58,413 nt of DNA from Bradyrhizobium vignae (GTDB lineage Bacteria > Pseudomonadota > Alphaproteobacteria > Rhizobiales > Xanthobacteraceae): positions 1-58,413 of the forward strand of contig NZ_RDQF01000050.1 in the NCBI RefSeq assembly GCF_004114425.1, given 5' to 3'. The translations under genes were made by a program, and so were the position numbers. The notes under the pieces were generated by a model. It was not told the DNA's origin. It ran no database searches and saw only the letters and a program-made list of their open reading frames with translations. Below are positions 1 through 9,597 of this stretch, in pieces (the first letter of the stretch is position 1; each line of letters begins with the position of its first letter).

Positions 1-49
1 AAGCACCGTTTCTTCGTCCCGACCTGCCGTCACAAAGACGCCGCGCGCC

Positions 50-125
50 GCGGCCGTCAAAGGCTGGCCGTCGCCCTGGCCTCAACTCCATCTCCGCTGC
101 CGCCAGGCCACGCCTTGACGGCCGC
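50..125. repeat. Palindromic intergenic repeat (GCGGCCGTCAA type)
   Basis: Near-perfect inverted arms lie at 50-69 and 106-125, around a spacer that could itself fold. No gene could be assigned to positions 1-188. Repeats of this kind are common between genes in Bradyrhizobium. Confidence 0.6.
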
Positions 126-188
126 AAGCACGGCGTCATGCTACCCTCAGCGATCGGGCGAATCTAATGGTTGCTACGAGAGCGTGGA

Positions 189-881
189 CTACGCACTCAC
201 CATCGCATGAATCCGATCGCAATGCCGAACGAGATTCTCACGCGCATCGACGAAGGCCTTCAGCGGCGTCGGGATCGGGAAGAAATAGATGTTGGCGATG
301 AAGCCGTAGATGCCGGCATCAACGCTCGTCGGCGCCGCGCCGTGCACGAAGCCTTGCACTGGGACGATCTCCGCCAGCACCTGCAAGTCGGCGAGCCCCC
401 GCGCATAGGCCTGCTCGGGCGTGTAGCGGCCGATGCCCTGGAAGTGATAGCGCTGCGCGTTGTAGGCCTTGGCCTTCTCGAAGCCGGCAGCATCGATCTG
501 CGGATGCTGCGCGATGAAGGCGTCGCGGAACGCCGGATAGAAGCGCTCGTCCTTCCAGCGCGAATAGGACATCACCCAGTAGAGATCGTCCAGCATGCGC
601 GTGACGAAATGGTTGGTGCGGCGTGCGGCCTGCGACAGGCCGGCATCGATCGTCAGGCGATATTTCGCGGTCGCATGCGCGATGATGGTCTCGCTGTCGC
701 CGATGGTCTCACCGTCGTCAACGACGTAAGGCAGCTGCCCGCGCGGCGCGGCGGAGGCATCGAACACGTGCTCATGCACGAACGGCACGCCCGCAAGCTT
801 GAGGAAGGCGTAAACCTTGAGGCCGTAGCCGTTGTTGTCGGCGACACCGAAGAGGTCTGGGTAGGAGTAGAGGGTCAGCAT
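189..881 (-). CDS. Glutathione S-transferase family protein
   Basis: A 230-residue protein with a thioredoxin-like N-terminal domain (about residues 1-80). It starts with the beta strand MLTLYSYPD and carries the turn 'RGQLPYVVDDGETIGDSETI', the cis-Pro and Glu/Ser glutathione-site pattern of GSTs. An all-helical C-terminal domain follows, rich in Trp and Tyr. It resembles the GST_N_4/Faxc-like branch more than classic detoxifying GSTs, so the substrate is unknown. The next gene on the same strand is a second GST, but a large palindrome separates them, so they are probably not a tight operon. Confidence 0.8.
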   Translation of the reverse strand: MLTLYSYPDLFGVADNNGYGLKVYAFLKLAGVPFVHEHVFDASAAPRGQLPYVVDDGETIGDSETIIAHATAKYRLTIDAGLSQAARRTNHFVTRMLDDLYWVMSYSRWKDERFYPAFRDAFIAQHPQIDAAGFEKAKAYNAQRYHFQGIGRYTPEQAYARGLADLQVLAEIVPVQGFVHGAAPTSVDAGIYGFIANIYFFPIPTPLKAFVDARENLVRHCDRIHAMVSA

Positions 882-950
882 GGGCGGGCTCCTCTGGGGT
901 GGGGACCAGCATGCAGGGGTGTGGCGGCGGACGCAATGGGTGCCGCGTTC

Positions 951-1099
951 GTAGGGTGGGTTAGCCGCTCACGCGCGCGGTGGTTCAACACGCGAAGGCG
1001 CAAGGCGTAACCCACCACTTCTCCATCCACGGCGACAGAAGTGGTGGGTTACGCCGCACGGCCTGCGCTTCACGCAGCCGCGCGTCTAACCCACCCTAC
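951..1099. repeat. Nested palindromic repeat between two GST genes (GTAGGGTGGG family)
   Basis: The outer arms GTAGGGTGGGTTAG (951-964) and its complement (1086-1099) enclose a perfect 18-bp inverted repeat, 1004-1021 against 1038-1055, with a 16-nt loop. The stem is strong enough to end transcription or stabilise RNA but lacks a T run. A related element lies at 2004-2105. Confidence 0.75.
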
Positions 1100-1102
1100 G
1101 AA

Positions 1103-1750
1103 TTACGGACGCGACGCCGCGTTGAACACCGCCAGCTGCGCATCGAACGCGCGCCTGAACGCCGGCCGCGCCTCGCCGCGGGCGACATAGGCGGCGATAT
1201 CAGGGAATTCGTCGAGCAGGCCCGACGTGTTCAATCGCCGCAACACGGTCACCATCATGAGATCGCCGGCGCTGAAGGCGCCGTCGAGCCAATCGGCCTC
1301 ACTGATGTGGCGGGACAATTCGCCGAGCCGGACACGGACGCGGTCGTGCAACATCGGCAGGCGCTCGGCGTACCAGCCCTTGTCGCGCTCGAACAGCATG
1401 GCCATGGTGAGCTCGACGATCGGCGGCTCCACCGTGGCAAGCGCGGCGAACATCCACGCGATCGCGCGAGCGCGCGCGTTGGCATCCTTCGGCAGCAAGC
1501 CATCTTGGCGCTCGGCGATGTGGAGGACGATTGCCCCGGACTCGAACAGCGTGAGATCGCCATCCTCATAGGTCGGGATTTGCCCGAACGGATGCAGCGC
1601 AAGATGCGCCGGCTGCTTCATCGCCGCGAACGAGAGGAGGCGAACGTCGTAGGGCTGGCCGACCTCTTCGAATGCCCAACGGACGCGCATGTCGCGGGCG
1701 TGGCCCTTGCCGCGGTCGGGGGAGTTTTCGAAGGCGGTGATGGTGGGCAT
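1103..1750 (-). CDS. Glutathione S-transferase family protein
   Basis: The start chosen is the ATG at 1748-1750 (MPTITAFENSPD), giving 215 residues. The same frame stays open upstream to 2077, but that part lies in repeat DNA and looks unlike protein. The N-terminal thioredoxin fold has 'HPFGQIPTYEDGDLTLFESGAI', with the cis-Pro (QIP) and the E-S pair that bind glutathione. The helical C-terminal domain ends in 'VARGEARPAFRRAF', common in bacterial GSTs. Likely cytosolic conjugation or dehalogenation/isomerase chemistry; substrate unknown. Confidence 0.85.
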   Translation of the reverse strand: MPTITAFENSPDRGKGHARDMRVRWAFEEVGQPYDVRLLSFAAMKQPAHLALHPFGQIPTYEDGDLTLFESGAIVLHIAERQDGLLPKDANARARAIAWMFAALATVEPPIVELTMAMLFERDKGWYAERLPMLHDRVRVRLGELSRHISEADWLDGAFSAGDLMMVTVLRRLNTSGLLDEFPDIAAYVARGEARPAFRRAFDAQLAVFNAASRP

Positions 1751-1839
1751 GGGGGGACTCCGGGGGATCGTGCTTTGGTTCGGAGGACGAACGACGGATG
1801 CGGCTTCCGACAGACTACGTGCGAAATATCGGCGGTGGC

Positions 1840-1977
1840 GTGCCCCGGACGCAGTGCAGCGCGCCCCTGGCGATGCGAAGCATCGTCCAGTGCGGCGTGA
1901 TGCGCTGCAGAGCCGGGGCCCATGATCAGCAGCGGAAGTTCTGGGTCCCGGGTCTGCGCTGCGCTTGCCCGGGACAC
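1840..1977. repeat. Intergenic repeat, GTGCCCCGGAC family, copy 1
   Basis: It starts GTGCCCCGGACGC and ends CCCGGGACAC in inverted orientation, with inner 'gagccggggccca/tgggtcccgg' arms. A second copy is at 8356-8478. Confidence 0.7.
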
Positions 1978-2003
1978 GAGAGCTGATGCAATCCGGCAGC
2001 GCC

Positions 2004-2105
2004 GTAGGGTGGGCAAAGGCGCGCTCTTCGCGCGCCGTGCCCACGTCTTGCGGGACCCACGGAAAGATCGTGGGCACGGCGCAAGAGCGCCTTTGCCCAC
2101 CTTAC
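2004..2105. repeat. Intergenic repeat, GTAGGGTGGGC family
   Basis: Outer arms GTAGGGTGGGCAAAGGCGC and its near complement at 2087-2105, with inner 'gtgcccac/gtgggcac' arms. It touches the 3' end of the DNA glycosylase gene, so the last codons of that gene overlap the repeat edge. Confidence 0.7.
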
Positions 2106-2614
2106 GCAGCGATCCACTTGGCTAACTCACGCCACGGCTCCAGCGTCCAATGCCCGGATGCTGCACCCGACGGCGAGGGCAGCACGAATGTCTCCGGCCA
2201 GCTTGCATCGGGCGGCTGCCGCCCCAGCACAATCGCAGCCGACGGTCTGCCGTAAAACAAGCTCGCCGCCTTCTTGCTCGTGAACGCAATCGTTCGCGGC
2301 CGGTACGTCTCGATCTTCGCCCTGAAGCCCGGCACGTCGATCGCCTTCGCCGCGATCTGGTGATCCATCCCGGCGCCCGTCTTGCAGAGATCGGTGAAGC
2401 CGATCCCGAGCTCGATCAGCGACGCGAACTCGCCTGGCTGATAGCGCCGCGGCGTGATCCCGGCCTCATGGATCGCGCGCCAGAAGCGGTTGCCGGGATG
2501 GGCGTAATAGTGCCCGAGCTCGGCCGATCGCGTCGAGGCGGCGGTGCCGACGAAGACGAGGTGGAGGTTGGGACGGAGCTGGTCGGGGAGGCGGTGGAGC
2601 TTGCTATCGGACAA
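2102..2614 (-). CDS. mug: Mismatch-specific uracil/thymine DNA glycosylase (Mug/TDG family)
   Basis: A 170-residue single-domain protein of about the usual Mug length. Motif 1 'VFVGTAAS' (residues 20-27) is followed by the family hallmark 'HPGNRFWRAI' (39-48), which shapes the flipped-base pocket. The second motif, 'LPSPSGAAS', lies near residue 150. The family removes uracil or thymine from G:U and G:T mispairs and some exocyclic adducts, starting base excision repair. Motif 1 lacks the Asn of E. coli Mug (GINPG), so catalysis or specificity may differ, as in several Mug-like subfamilies. Monocistronic by context. Confidence 0.8.
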   Translation of the reverse strand: MSDSKLHRLPDQLRPNLHLVFVGTAASTRSAELGHYYAHPGNRFWRAIHEAGITPRRYQPGEFASLIELGIGFTDLCKTGAGMDHQIAAKAIDVPGFRAKIETYRPRTIAFTSKKAASLFYGRPSAAIVLGRQPPDASWPETFVLPSPSGAASGHWTLEPWRELAKWIAA

Positions 2615-2634
2615 AATCAGTTATCCGTGGAGTT

Positions 2635-2705
2635 GTAGCCCGCATGAGCGTCAGCGAATGCGAGGCGACAAAGACCCCGAATGTCGCTACGCTCATCCGG
2701 GCTAC
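2635..2705. repeat. Intergenic repeat, GTAGCCCG family, copy 1
   Basis: Arms GTAGCCCGCATGAGCG and CGCTCATCCGGGCTAC face each other. An in-frame ATG inside the repeat (2644) would extend the next gene by 28 residues, but those codons are repeat DNA. A related element is at 34262-34326. Confidence 0.7.
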
Positions 2706-2727
2706 GCTTGTTTCATCTGAGGAGAAA

Positions 2728-3213
2728 ATGCAAGATCAGTTCGAATGGCCCGAGCCCGAGCACGAAGCCGACAAGATAATCTTGCGTAACGTCCGCAATC
2801 ACGGCTGCCATATCACGGGCATACCAGATGCGAATCCATCGTTTTCATTTTCGATCGGTCTGCATCTGAACTATGGGCATCCCGAACTCATCATTTTCGG
2901 ACAGAGAGCCGAAACGGCGCAGGCCATCATCAACCTTATCCGCGACCGCGTTGCAGCAGGGCATCAATTCGTCGATGGCGATGTCGCCGACGACATGCTG
3001 GAGAACGGCTACAAGCTCGGCTTCTGGCAGGTGCCGCTCGGTGTCTATCGCGAATATCTTGGCACGGCGATCTGGTTTTACCAGAAGTCGCGGTTCGCGT
3101 TCCCGTGTCTCCAAGTCATTTGGCAAGACGCCAATAGGCGTTTCCCCTGGGAAAAGGAATGCTCACCCACTGTCAAAAAGGATCAGCCGCTGTTGAAGAA
3201 AATGGTTTCTTGA
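2728..3213 (+). CDS. DUF4262 domain-containing protein
   Basis: 161 residues from the ATG at 2728, chosen because GGAG (2721-2724) sits just upstream and the longer reading from 2644 only translates a palindromic repeat. The body 'HGCHITGIPDANPSFSFSIGLHLNYGHPELIIFG' and a later 'FWQVPLGVYREYLGTAIWFY' fit DUF4262, a family of unknown function often seen near stress genes. No signal peptide or membrane segment. No partner gene is evident. Confidence 0.75.
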   Translation: MQDQFEWPEPEHEADKIILRNVRNHGCHITGIPDANPSFSFSIGLHLNYGHPELIIFGQRAETAQAIINLIRDRVAAGHQFVDGDVADDMLENGYKLGFWQVPLGVYREYLGTAIWFYQKSRFAFPCLQVIWQDANRRFPWEKECSPTVKKDQPLLKKMVS

Positions 3214-3226
3214 AGGGATGCCTCGC

Positions 3227-3251
3227 AAAAAAGCCGGGCTTTTTGCCCGGC
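3227..3251 (-). terminator. Intrinsic terminator of the thiamine operon
   Basis: Read on the minus strand: the 7-bp GC stem GCCGGGC/GCCCGGC with an A5 loop, followed directly by six T. It lies 63 bases after the thiC stop. The plus-strand reading has no comparable T run, so it serves thiC chiefly. Confidence 0.85.
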
Positions 3252-3269
3252 CTCTCAATTTTCAGATGG

Positions 3270-3292
3270 ATGCCCGGGTCAAGCCCGGGCAT
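3270..3292. repeat. Short palindrome ATGCCCGGG..CCCGGGCAT
   Basis: Perfect 10-bp arms around a 3-nt loop, the core of a repeat family also at 26221-26243 and 31608-31691. Confidence 0.65.
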
Positions 3293-3313
3293 GACGAGCT
3301 GAGCACCAGCCCC

Positions 3314-5212
<1,899 letters not shown>

Positions 5213-5274
5213 GGGATCCTCCGGTTTAATTCTGGTGTGCGTGCGTTTGAGCGACGGCGGTGAATTCTTGCTCC

Positions 5275-5359
5275 GTCATTGCGAGGAGCTCTTGCGACGA
5301 AGCAATCCAGACTGTCTCCGCGGAGGGATTCTGGATTGCTTCGCTTCGCTCGCAATGAC
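5275..5359. repeat. Intergenic repeat, GTCATTGCGAGGAG family, copy 1 (inside thi operon)
   Basis: A long inverted repeat starting GTCATTGCGAGGAGC and ending GCTCGCAATGAC, with inner arms around 'aatccaga..tctggatt'. Other copies: 10498-10583, 29805-29888, 47828-47980. It lies between thiE and thiC and could act as an RNA stabiliser or attenuator. Confidence 0.8.
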
Positions 5360-5377
5360 GAGCGGAGAGAGTTTCGG

Positions 5378-6022
5378 TCATGCCGCCTCCTTTGACAGGC
5401 CGAGCCACTGCCGCACGCGCGCATCGGGGTCGGCATTCTGGGTGACGTCGCTGACGACGGCGATGGAATCCGCCCCCGCCGCAAAGATCTCCGCGGCGTG
5501 CTCGAACTTGATGCCGCCGATCGCAACCAGCGGGATGGTGCCGATGCGCTTTTTCCATTCCGTGATCTTGGGAATGCCCTGCGGCTCGAAACGCATCGAC
5601 TTCAAGGTGGTGAAGAAGATCGGGCCGAGCGCGACGTAGTCGGGTTTTGCCGCGAGCGCGGTCGCAAGCTCCTCGTCGTCATGGGTGGAGATGCCGAGAT
5701 TGAGGCCCGCCTCGCGGATGGCCTTGAGGTCGGCCTCGGCGAGGTCCTCCTGGCCAAGATGCAAGTACTTCGCGCCGGCGACGATCGCGGCGCGCCAGTA
5801 GTCGTTCACCACCAGCTTGGCTTGCGTGCCCTCGGTGATCGCCAGCGCGTCAGTGACGATCTGCAGCGCGTCGGCGTCGTTCAGCTCCTTGGCGCGCAGC
5901 TGGATGGTGCCGACGCCGAGCTTGGTCAGGCGCTCGACCCATTTGAGGCTGTCGACGACGGGATAAAAGCGATCAGGATACGCGTGGCGATCAGGATACG
6001 CGTGGCGATCAGGATACGGCAT
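5378..6022 (-). CDS. thiE: Thiamine-phosphate synthase ThiE
   Basis: Joins HMP-PP and thiazole phosphate to give thiamine phosphate. 214 residues from the ATG at 6020-6022 (an alternative is 18 bases upstream). The TIM-barrel pieces 'GVGTIQLRAKELND', 'LVVNDYWRAAIVAGAKYLHLGQEDL' and 'VAIGGIKFEHAAEIFAAGADSIAVVSDV' carry the phosphate- and substrate-binding residues. The start overlaps the thiG end by 14 bases, implying coupling. Oddity: the N-terminus holds two extra copies of a six-residue unit, YPDRHA, from an 18-bp tandem duplication (5971-6018). Confidence 0.92.
   Translation of the reverse strand: MPYPDRHAYPDRHAYPDRFYPVVDSLKWVERLTKLGVGTIQLRAKELNDADALQIVTDALAITEGTQAKLVVNDYWRAAIVAGAKYLHLGQEDLAEADLKAIREAGLNLGISTHDDEELATALAAKPDYVALGPIFFTTLKSMRFEPQGIPKITEWKKRIGTIPLVAIGGIKFEHAAEIFAAGADSIAVVSDVTQNADPDARVRQWLGLSKEAA
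5971..6018. repeat. 18-bp in-frame tandem repeat at the thiE start
   Basis: The unit GATCAGGATACGCGTGGC occurs at 5971-5988 and 5989-6006, with a 12-base partial third copy at 6007-6018. It encodes repeated Tyr-Pro-Asp-Arg-His-Ala at the ThiE N-terminus. Confidence 0.9.
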
Positions 6023-6791
6023 GCCAGAACGGGGTCCCAACGACAGGGGTGGAGGGGGAGGCGAAGTCGCGGGCGTTCATCAGCCCGGCCTCATAGGCGG
6101 TGCGGCCGGCATCGCAGCCGAGGCGGAAGGCATTCGCCATCGCGACGGGATCGGCGGCCTTGGCGATGGCGGTGTTGAGCAGCACGGCGTCATAGCCGAG
6201 CTCGAGCGCCTGCGCGGCGTGACTAGGCGCCCCTAAGCCGGCGTCGACCACTAGCGTGATGTCGGGCAGCCGCTCGCGCAACAGCTTCAGCGCATCGCGG
6301 TTGGTGATGCCTTTCGCGCTGCCGATCGGCGCGGCCCAGGGCATCACCACCTTGCAGCCGGCGTCGACCAGGCGATTGGCGACCGAGAGGTCTTCGGTGC
6401 AATAGGGGAAGACTTCAAAACCGTCCTTGATCAGGAGGCCTGCTGCTTCGACCAGGCCGACGACATCGGGCTGCAGCGTGTCGTTGTCGGCGATGACCTC
6501 CAGCTTGATCCAGCTGGTGCCGAACAGCTCGCGGGCGAGCTTGGCCGTCGTCACCGCCTCGCGCACGGTGCGGCAGCCGGCGGTGTTCGGCAGCACGGTG
6601 ACGCCGAGCTCGCGGATCAGCTTCCAGAACGCATCGCCGGTCTTGCCGCCGCCGGATTCGCGCCGCAGCGACACCGTGACGATGTTGGCGCCGGAGGCGC
6701 GGATCGCGCTTTGCATGATCGCCGGCGAGGGATAGAGCGCGCTGCCGATCAGGAGGCGGGAAGGGAAGGTCTTGCCGTAGAAAGTCACCAT
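6009..6791 (-). CDS. thiG: Thiazole synthase ThiG
   Basis: Builds thiazole phosphate from deoxyxylulose phosphate, dehydroglycine and ThiS thiocarboxylate. 260 residues, typical length. The Schiff-base lysine lies in 'WIKLEVIADN', and 'MPWAAPIGSAKGITN' and 'DAGLGAPSHAAQALELGYDAVLLNTAIAKA' form the phosphate site. Start ATG at 6789-6791 preceded by GGAGA. Coupled to thiE by a 14-base overlap; a repeat element separates it from thiS upstream. Confidence 0.96.
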   Translation of the reverse strand: MVTFYGKTFPSRLLIGSALYPSPAIMQSAIRASGANIVTVSLRRESGGGKTGDAFWKLIRELGVTVLPNTAGCRTVREAVTTAKLARELFGTSWIKLEVIADNDTLQPDVVGLVEAAGLLIKDGFEVFPYCTEDLSVANRLVDAGCKVVMPWAAPIGSAKGITNRDALKLLRERLPDITLVVDAGLGAPSHAAQALELGYDAVLLNTAIAKAADPVAMANAFRLGCDAGRTAYEAGLMNARDFASPSTPVVGTPFWHAVS

Positions 6792-6818
6792 GTTGAAGGT
6801 GTCTCCTTGAATGACGGT

Positions 6819-6917
6819 GTCATCCCCGCGAAAGCCGGGGTCCAGTATTCCCGAGGCCGTGCCGCAATGCGGAGAAGCCGCGGCGTACTGGATCGCGCGG
6901 TCAAGCCGGGCGATGAC
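6819..6917. repeat. Intergenic repeat, GTCATCCCCGCGAAAGCCGG family, copy 1 (inside thi operon)
   Basis: Starts GTCATCCCCGCG and ends GGGCGATGAC, with inner 'cagta..tactg' arms. It occupies the thiS-thiG gap. A second copy lies after murD at 58093-58192. Confidence 0.75.
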
Positions 6918-6966
6918 AGCGGAGTGTTTGGTGCGCGCCGGGGCGACGAATGGACAGCCACCATCC

Positions 6967-7164
6967 TCACCCTCCCTGCCGCGGCGTGATGATCTCGATC
7001 TCGTCGCCGGCCTTCAGCGCGGTCTCGGCCCAGCGGCTTTTCGGCACGACGTCGTAGTTGAGTGCGATGGCGAAATGGGTGCCTTCGTAGTCGAGCTCGG
7101 TGAGCAACGCGCCGACGCTGGCCGCGCTCACCTCGCGCTGCTCGCCGTTGACGATCACAAGCAC
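6967..7164 (-). CDS. thiS: Sulfur carrier protein ThiS
   Basis: 65-residue ubiquitin-fold carrier that ends in the required Gly-Gly (TPRQGG), the site of adenylation and thiocarboxylate formation for ThiG. The start is a GTG at 7162-7164 with GAGG seven bases upstream; the gene overlaps the end of thiO by 10 bases. 'LLTELDYEGTHFAIALNYDVVPKSRWAETAL' is the usual ThiS core. No thiF is visible in the window, so the activating enzyme must be elsewhere. Confidence 0.95.
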   Translation of the reverse strand: MLVIVNGEQREVSAASVGALLTELDYEGTHFAIALNYDVVPKSRWAETALKAGDEIEIITPRQGG

Positions 7165-8165
7165 TGCATCACCTCGTTGTCGATCTGGCCGCGATGGACA
7201 TAGGCGAGCGTCAGCTCGGCGAGGGCCGGCGCGAGCAGGAAGCCGTGGCGGTAGAGCCCGTTGACGCTGATCCTGCTGTCGCGAATGCCGATGCGCGGCA
7301 GGTTGTCGGGAAAAGCAGGCCGAAGCCCTGAGCCGAATTCGACGATGCGCGCCTCGCCGAAGGCCGGATGCACCGTATAGGCCGCGCCCAAAAGCTCCAG
7401 CGCCGAGCGCACGCTGACGCCGGTGTCCTCCGCCTCGATCGAGGTCGCGCCCAGCATGAACAGGCCGTTCTCGCGCGGGATCACGTAGAGCGGCCAGCGC
7501 GGATGGATCAGCCGCACCGGGCGCGCCAGCTGCACCTCACGGGTCTCGATCAGGATCATCTCGCCCTTGACGCCGCGAAGCTCGCTCTGCTCGTCGCGCG
7601 CACTGATCCCGCGGCAGTCGATCACGATGCCGTCGAGGTCGTTTGCGCTGACGTCGCTGCAAAACTTGATGGTGCCGCCGGCGGCGCGGATGCGCTCGTG
7701 CAGCTTCGGCAGCACGCGCCGCGGCTCGACATGGCCCTCGGCGGGGAAGAACAGCGCGTCGCGGAAGCGGCCCTCCAGCGACGGCTCGAGCTCGGCAAGG
7801 CCCGCGGCATCGAGCCGGCGGTGATCCTCGGTCATGCGCGCAAAGCGCTCGAAATCGTTGCGCTCGCGCGGATGGGCGACCACGAGCGAGCCGTTGAAAG
7901 GCGTGTCGGGCAGCTCGCGCCGCCAGATGTCCAGGGAGCGAAGCCCCAATCGGCTGATGATGGGTTCTGCGACCTCGGCCTCGCAATAGGGCGCGAGCAT
8001 GCCGCCGGCCCAATGGCTGGTCGAGTCCGTCATCGCCTCGTCACCGCGCTCGTGCAAGGTGACGGCGTGACCGGCCTGTGCGAACAGCAGGGCGTGCCAG
8101 GCGCCCGCAATGCCTGCGCCGATGATGGATACCGGTGAATCCGGCCGCTTGGTGGTCTGGTACAT
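7155..8165 (-). CDS. thiO: Glycine oxidase ThiO (FAD-dependent)
   Basis: Oxidises glycine to the dehydroglycine used by ThiG in aerobes. 336 residues with the N-terminal FAD Rossmann motif 'IIGAGIAGAWHALLFAQAG' (about residues 14-32) and a C-terminal DAO signature 'RIGIRDSRISVNGLYRHGFLLAPALAELT'. First gene of the thiamine operon. Its ATG (8163-8165) lies only five bases from the end of the TPP riboswitch core, so ligand-controlled access to the ribosome site is the likely regulation. Confidence 0.94.
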   Translation of the reverse strand: MYQTTKRPDSPVSIIGAGIAGAWHALLFAQAGHAVTLHERGDEAMTDSTSHWAGGMLAPYCEAEVAEPIISRLGLRSLDIWRRELPDTPFNGSLVVAHPRERNDFERFARMTEDHRRLDAAGLAELEPSLEGRFRDALFFPAEGHVEPRRVLPKLHERIRAAGGTIKFCSDVSANDLDGIVIDCRGISARDEQSELRGVKGEMILIETREVQLARPVRLIHPRWPLYVIPRENGLFMLGATSIEAEDTGVSVRSALELLGAAYTVHPAFGEARIVEFGSGLRPAFPDNLPRIGIRDSRISVNGLYRHGFLLAPALAELTLAYVHRGQIDNEVMQCL

Positions 8166-8168
8166 CCC

Positions 8169-8287
8169 TGTCCCTTCGCCGGCATGACCCGGATCAGGTT
8201 CAAAGGGTCACCGCGGTCTTGAGCAGCCGGTGTTGGCCGAATTGCCCATTTAGCGGTATCTCAGCTCCTCCTCGGAGCACCCCTCGG
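8169..8287 (-). promoter_or_regulatory. TPP riboswitch (THI element)
   Basis: On the minus strand the conserved parts appear in order: GGGGTGC near 8282-8276, CTGAGATACCGC (8264-8253), ACCCTTTGAACCTGATC (8208-8192) and CCGGCGAAGGGA (8182-8171). These are the pyrimidine- and pyrophosphate-sensing helices of the thi box. The SD-like AGGGACAGGG overlaps its 3' end and the thiO ATG follows at once, which favours translational control of thiOSGEC. Confidence 0.96.
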
Positions 8288-8355
8288 AACGGCGTCAATG
8301 TATGCCAGTGGGGCGGAGTGGTCAACGCGTGTTGGCACGGAACTGCACTGCAGCC

Positions 8356-8478
8356 GTGCCCCGGACGCACGCGCCTTTTGCGGCGTGGTGCGCTGCTGAG
8401 CGGGGGCCCATCTTCGTGGAGATGCTGGGTCCCGGCTCTGCGCAGCAACGCTACACGTTGCAGCGCGTCCGGGACACG
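8356..8478. repeat. Intergenic repeat, GTGCCCCGGAC family, copy 2
   Basis: Same end sequences as 1840-1977: GTGCCCCGGACGC and GCGTCCGGGACAC, with inner 'gggccca/tgggtcccgg' arms. It lies between the thi riboswitch and the 3' end of the transglycosylase gene. Confidence 0.75.
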
Positions 8479-8482
8479 GAAG

Positions 8483-9016
8483 TTACTTCGGCGCCTGCGC
8501 CCGCGCGTTACGGACGCCCTGTGCCAGCTTGCGATGCGGCGGCGTGCCGAACATCGGCTGCGGATTGCCGTTCGGCTCGAGCAAGGTCTCGCCCGCATTG
8601 GCGACCTGCATCGCCTCCTGGCGCTGGCGCTTTGCAGCGTAGTAATAGCCGCCCGCGAAATAACGCACGGCTCGGGCGTGGTCGCCGTTGGCGGCGCGAT
8701 AGGCGCCGGCGAGGTACTTGACCGCATAAGTGAGGTTGGTGTTGGGATCGCGCAGGCCGGCGGCATCGCCGGTGTAGCCGACCCCGCGGGCGGTCGCGAG
8801 CTTGATCTGCATCAGCCCGATGGTGCCGCCACGGCCGACGAGGTGCGGCTGATAGCGGCTTTCGCGCATGATGACACGATGCACCAGCGCCTCCGGCACG
8901 CCGTTGGCGCGGGCATGGGCTGCAACCATCTCGGCGTATTCGGCTTCGCCGGCGAATGCAGCCTGCGGCATCATCAGCCCTGCCGCTGCAAGCACGGCAA
9001 TACGCAAAATTTTCAT
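8483..9016 (-). CDS. Secreted lytic transglycosylase (SLT domain)
   Basis: Cleaves peptidoglycan glycan strands, leaving 1,6-anhydro ends, in the periplasm. 177 residues from the ATG at 9014-9016, preferred over an upstream ATG because GAGGA stands 8 bases before it and the product then begins with a clean signal peptide (MKILRIAVLAAAGLMM..AFA, cut near residue 22). The catalytic Glu is E52 in 'MRESRY', followed by 'GTIGLMQIKLATARGVGY' and 'NLTYAVKYLAGAY', the GLMQ and AxxYL motifs of goose-type SLT domains. Confidence 0.9.
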   Translation of the reverse strand: MKILRIAVLAAAGLMMPQAAFAGEAEYAEMVAAHARANGVPEALVHRVIMRESRYQPHLVGRGGTIGLMQIKLATARGVGYTGDAAGLRDPNTNLTYAVKYLAGAYRAANGDHARAVRYFAGGYYYAAKRQRQEAMQVANAGETLLEPNGNPQPMFGTPPHRKLAQGVRNARAQAPK

Positions 9017-9246
9017 CGAAATATTCCTCGGCAGAACGGACCTGCACCCTCGCGCGTTAGGCAGTGGGAACACGGCGATGATGTGGCGAAACGTCACCCG
9101 CGGCGATTTTCGCCGGCTCGTCGCTTTTACGACTTAAACCTGGGTTAAGCTTGGAGCTGGCGGCGCGCCCTTACGCGACAGCGGGTCTGTCCATTGGCGC
9201 ATTCGCCCAAAATCGCTGATCCAAACCAGCACTCGGGAGGACGTCC

Positions 9247-9447
9247 ATGACCCCAGCAGACATCGACGACATTCCCAGGCAGAACCCTTGTGCACAATGT
9301 GGCACACCGATCCCGTTCCCGGACTGGATCGAGCCGGGCGAGGGGCGCGTTTCCTATCTCTGGAAGTGCCAGGCCTGCGGCTACCGCTTCGAGGCGGTCG
9401 CGATCTTCGATGAGCACGCGATCGAGCATCCGCCGCTCGCCGCCTGA
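9247..9447 (+). CDS. Small zinc-ribbon protein, function unknown
   Basis: 66 residues with two Cys pairs, C15-x2-C18 ('CAQC') and 'CQAC' near residue 50, spaced as in a zinc ribbon. The rest is acidic and aromatic. GGGAGGACG lies just before the ATG. No neighbour suggests a role, and it is separated from flanking genes by repeats. It could bind nucleic acid or a protein partner; nothing in the sequence decides. Confidence 0.7.
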   Translation: MTPADIDDIPRQNPCAQCGTPIPFPDWIEPGEGRVSYLWKCQACGYRFEAVAIFDEHAIEHPPLAA

Positions 9448-9472
9448 GGCTTTGCCACACATCGCGATCTCG

Positions 9473-9597
9473 TCACCTCTCCCATGGGGAGAGGTCGGCG
9501 CGTAGCGCCGGGTGAGGGGGTGCGTTCTCTCGTGGGATCTGCACCCCCTCACCCGATTTGCTACGCAAATCGACGTCTCCCCGCTTGGGAGAGGTGA
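9473..9597. repeat. Intergenic repeat, CACCTCTCCC family, copy 1
   Basis: Arms GTCACCTCTCCC and GGGAGAGGTGA, with inner 'gggtgagggggtgc / gcaccccctcaccc' arms. Related copies at 26332-26480 and 32692-32747. Confidence 0.75.
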
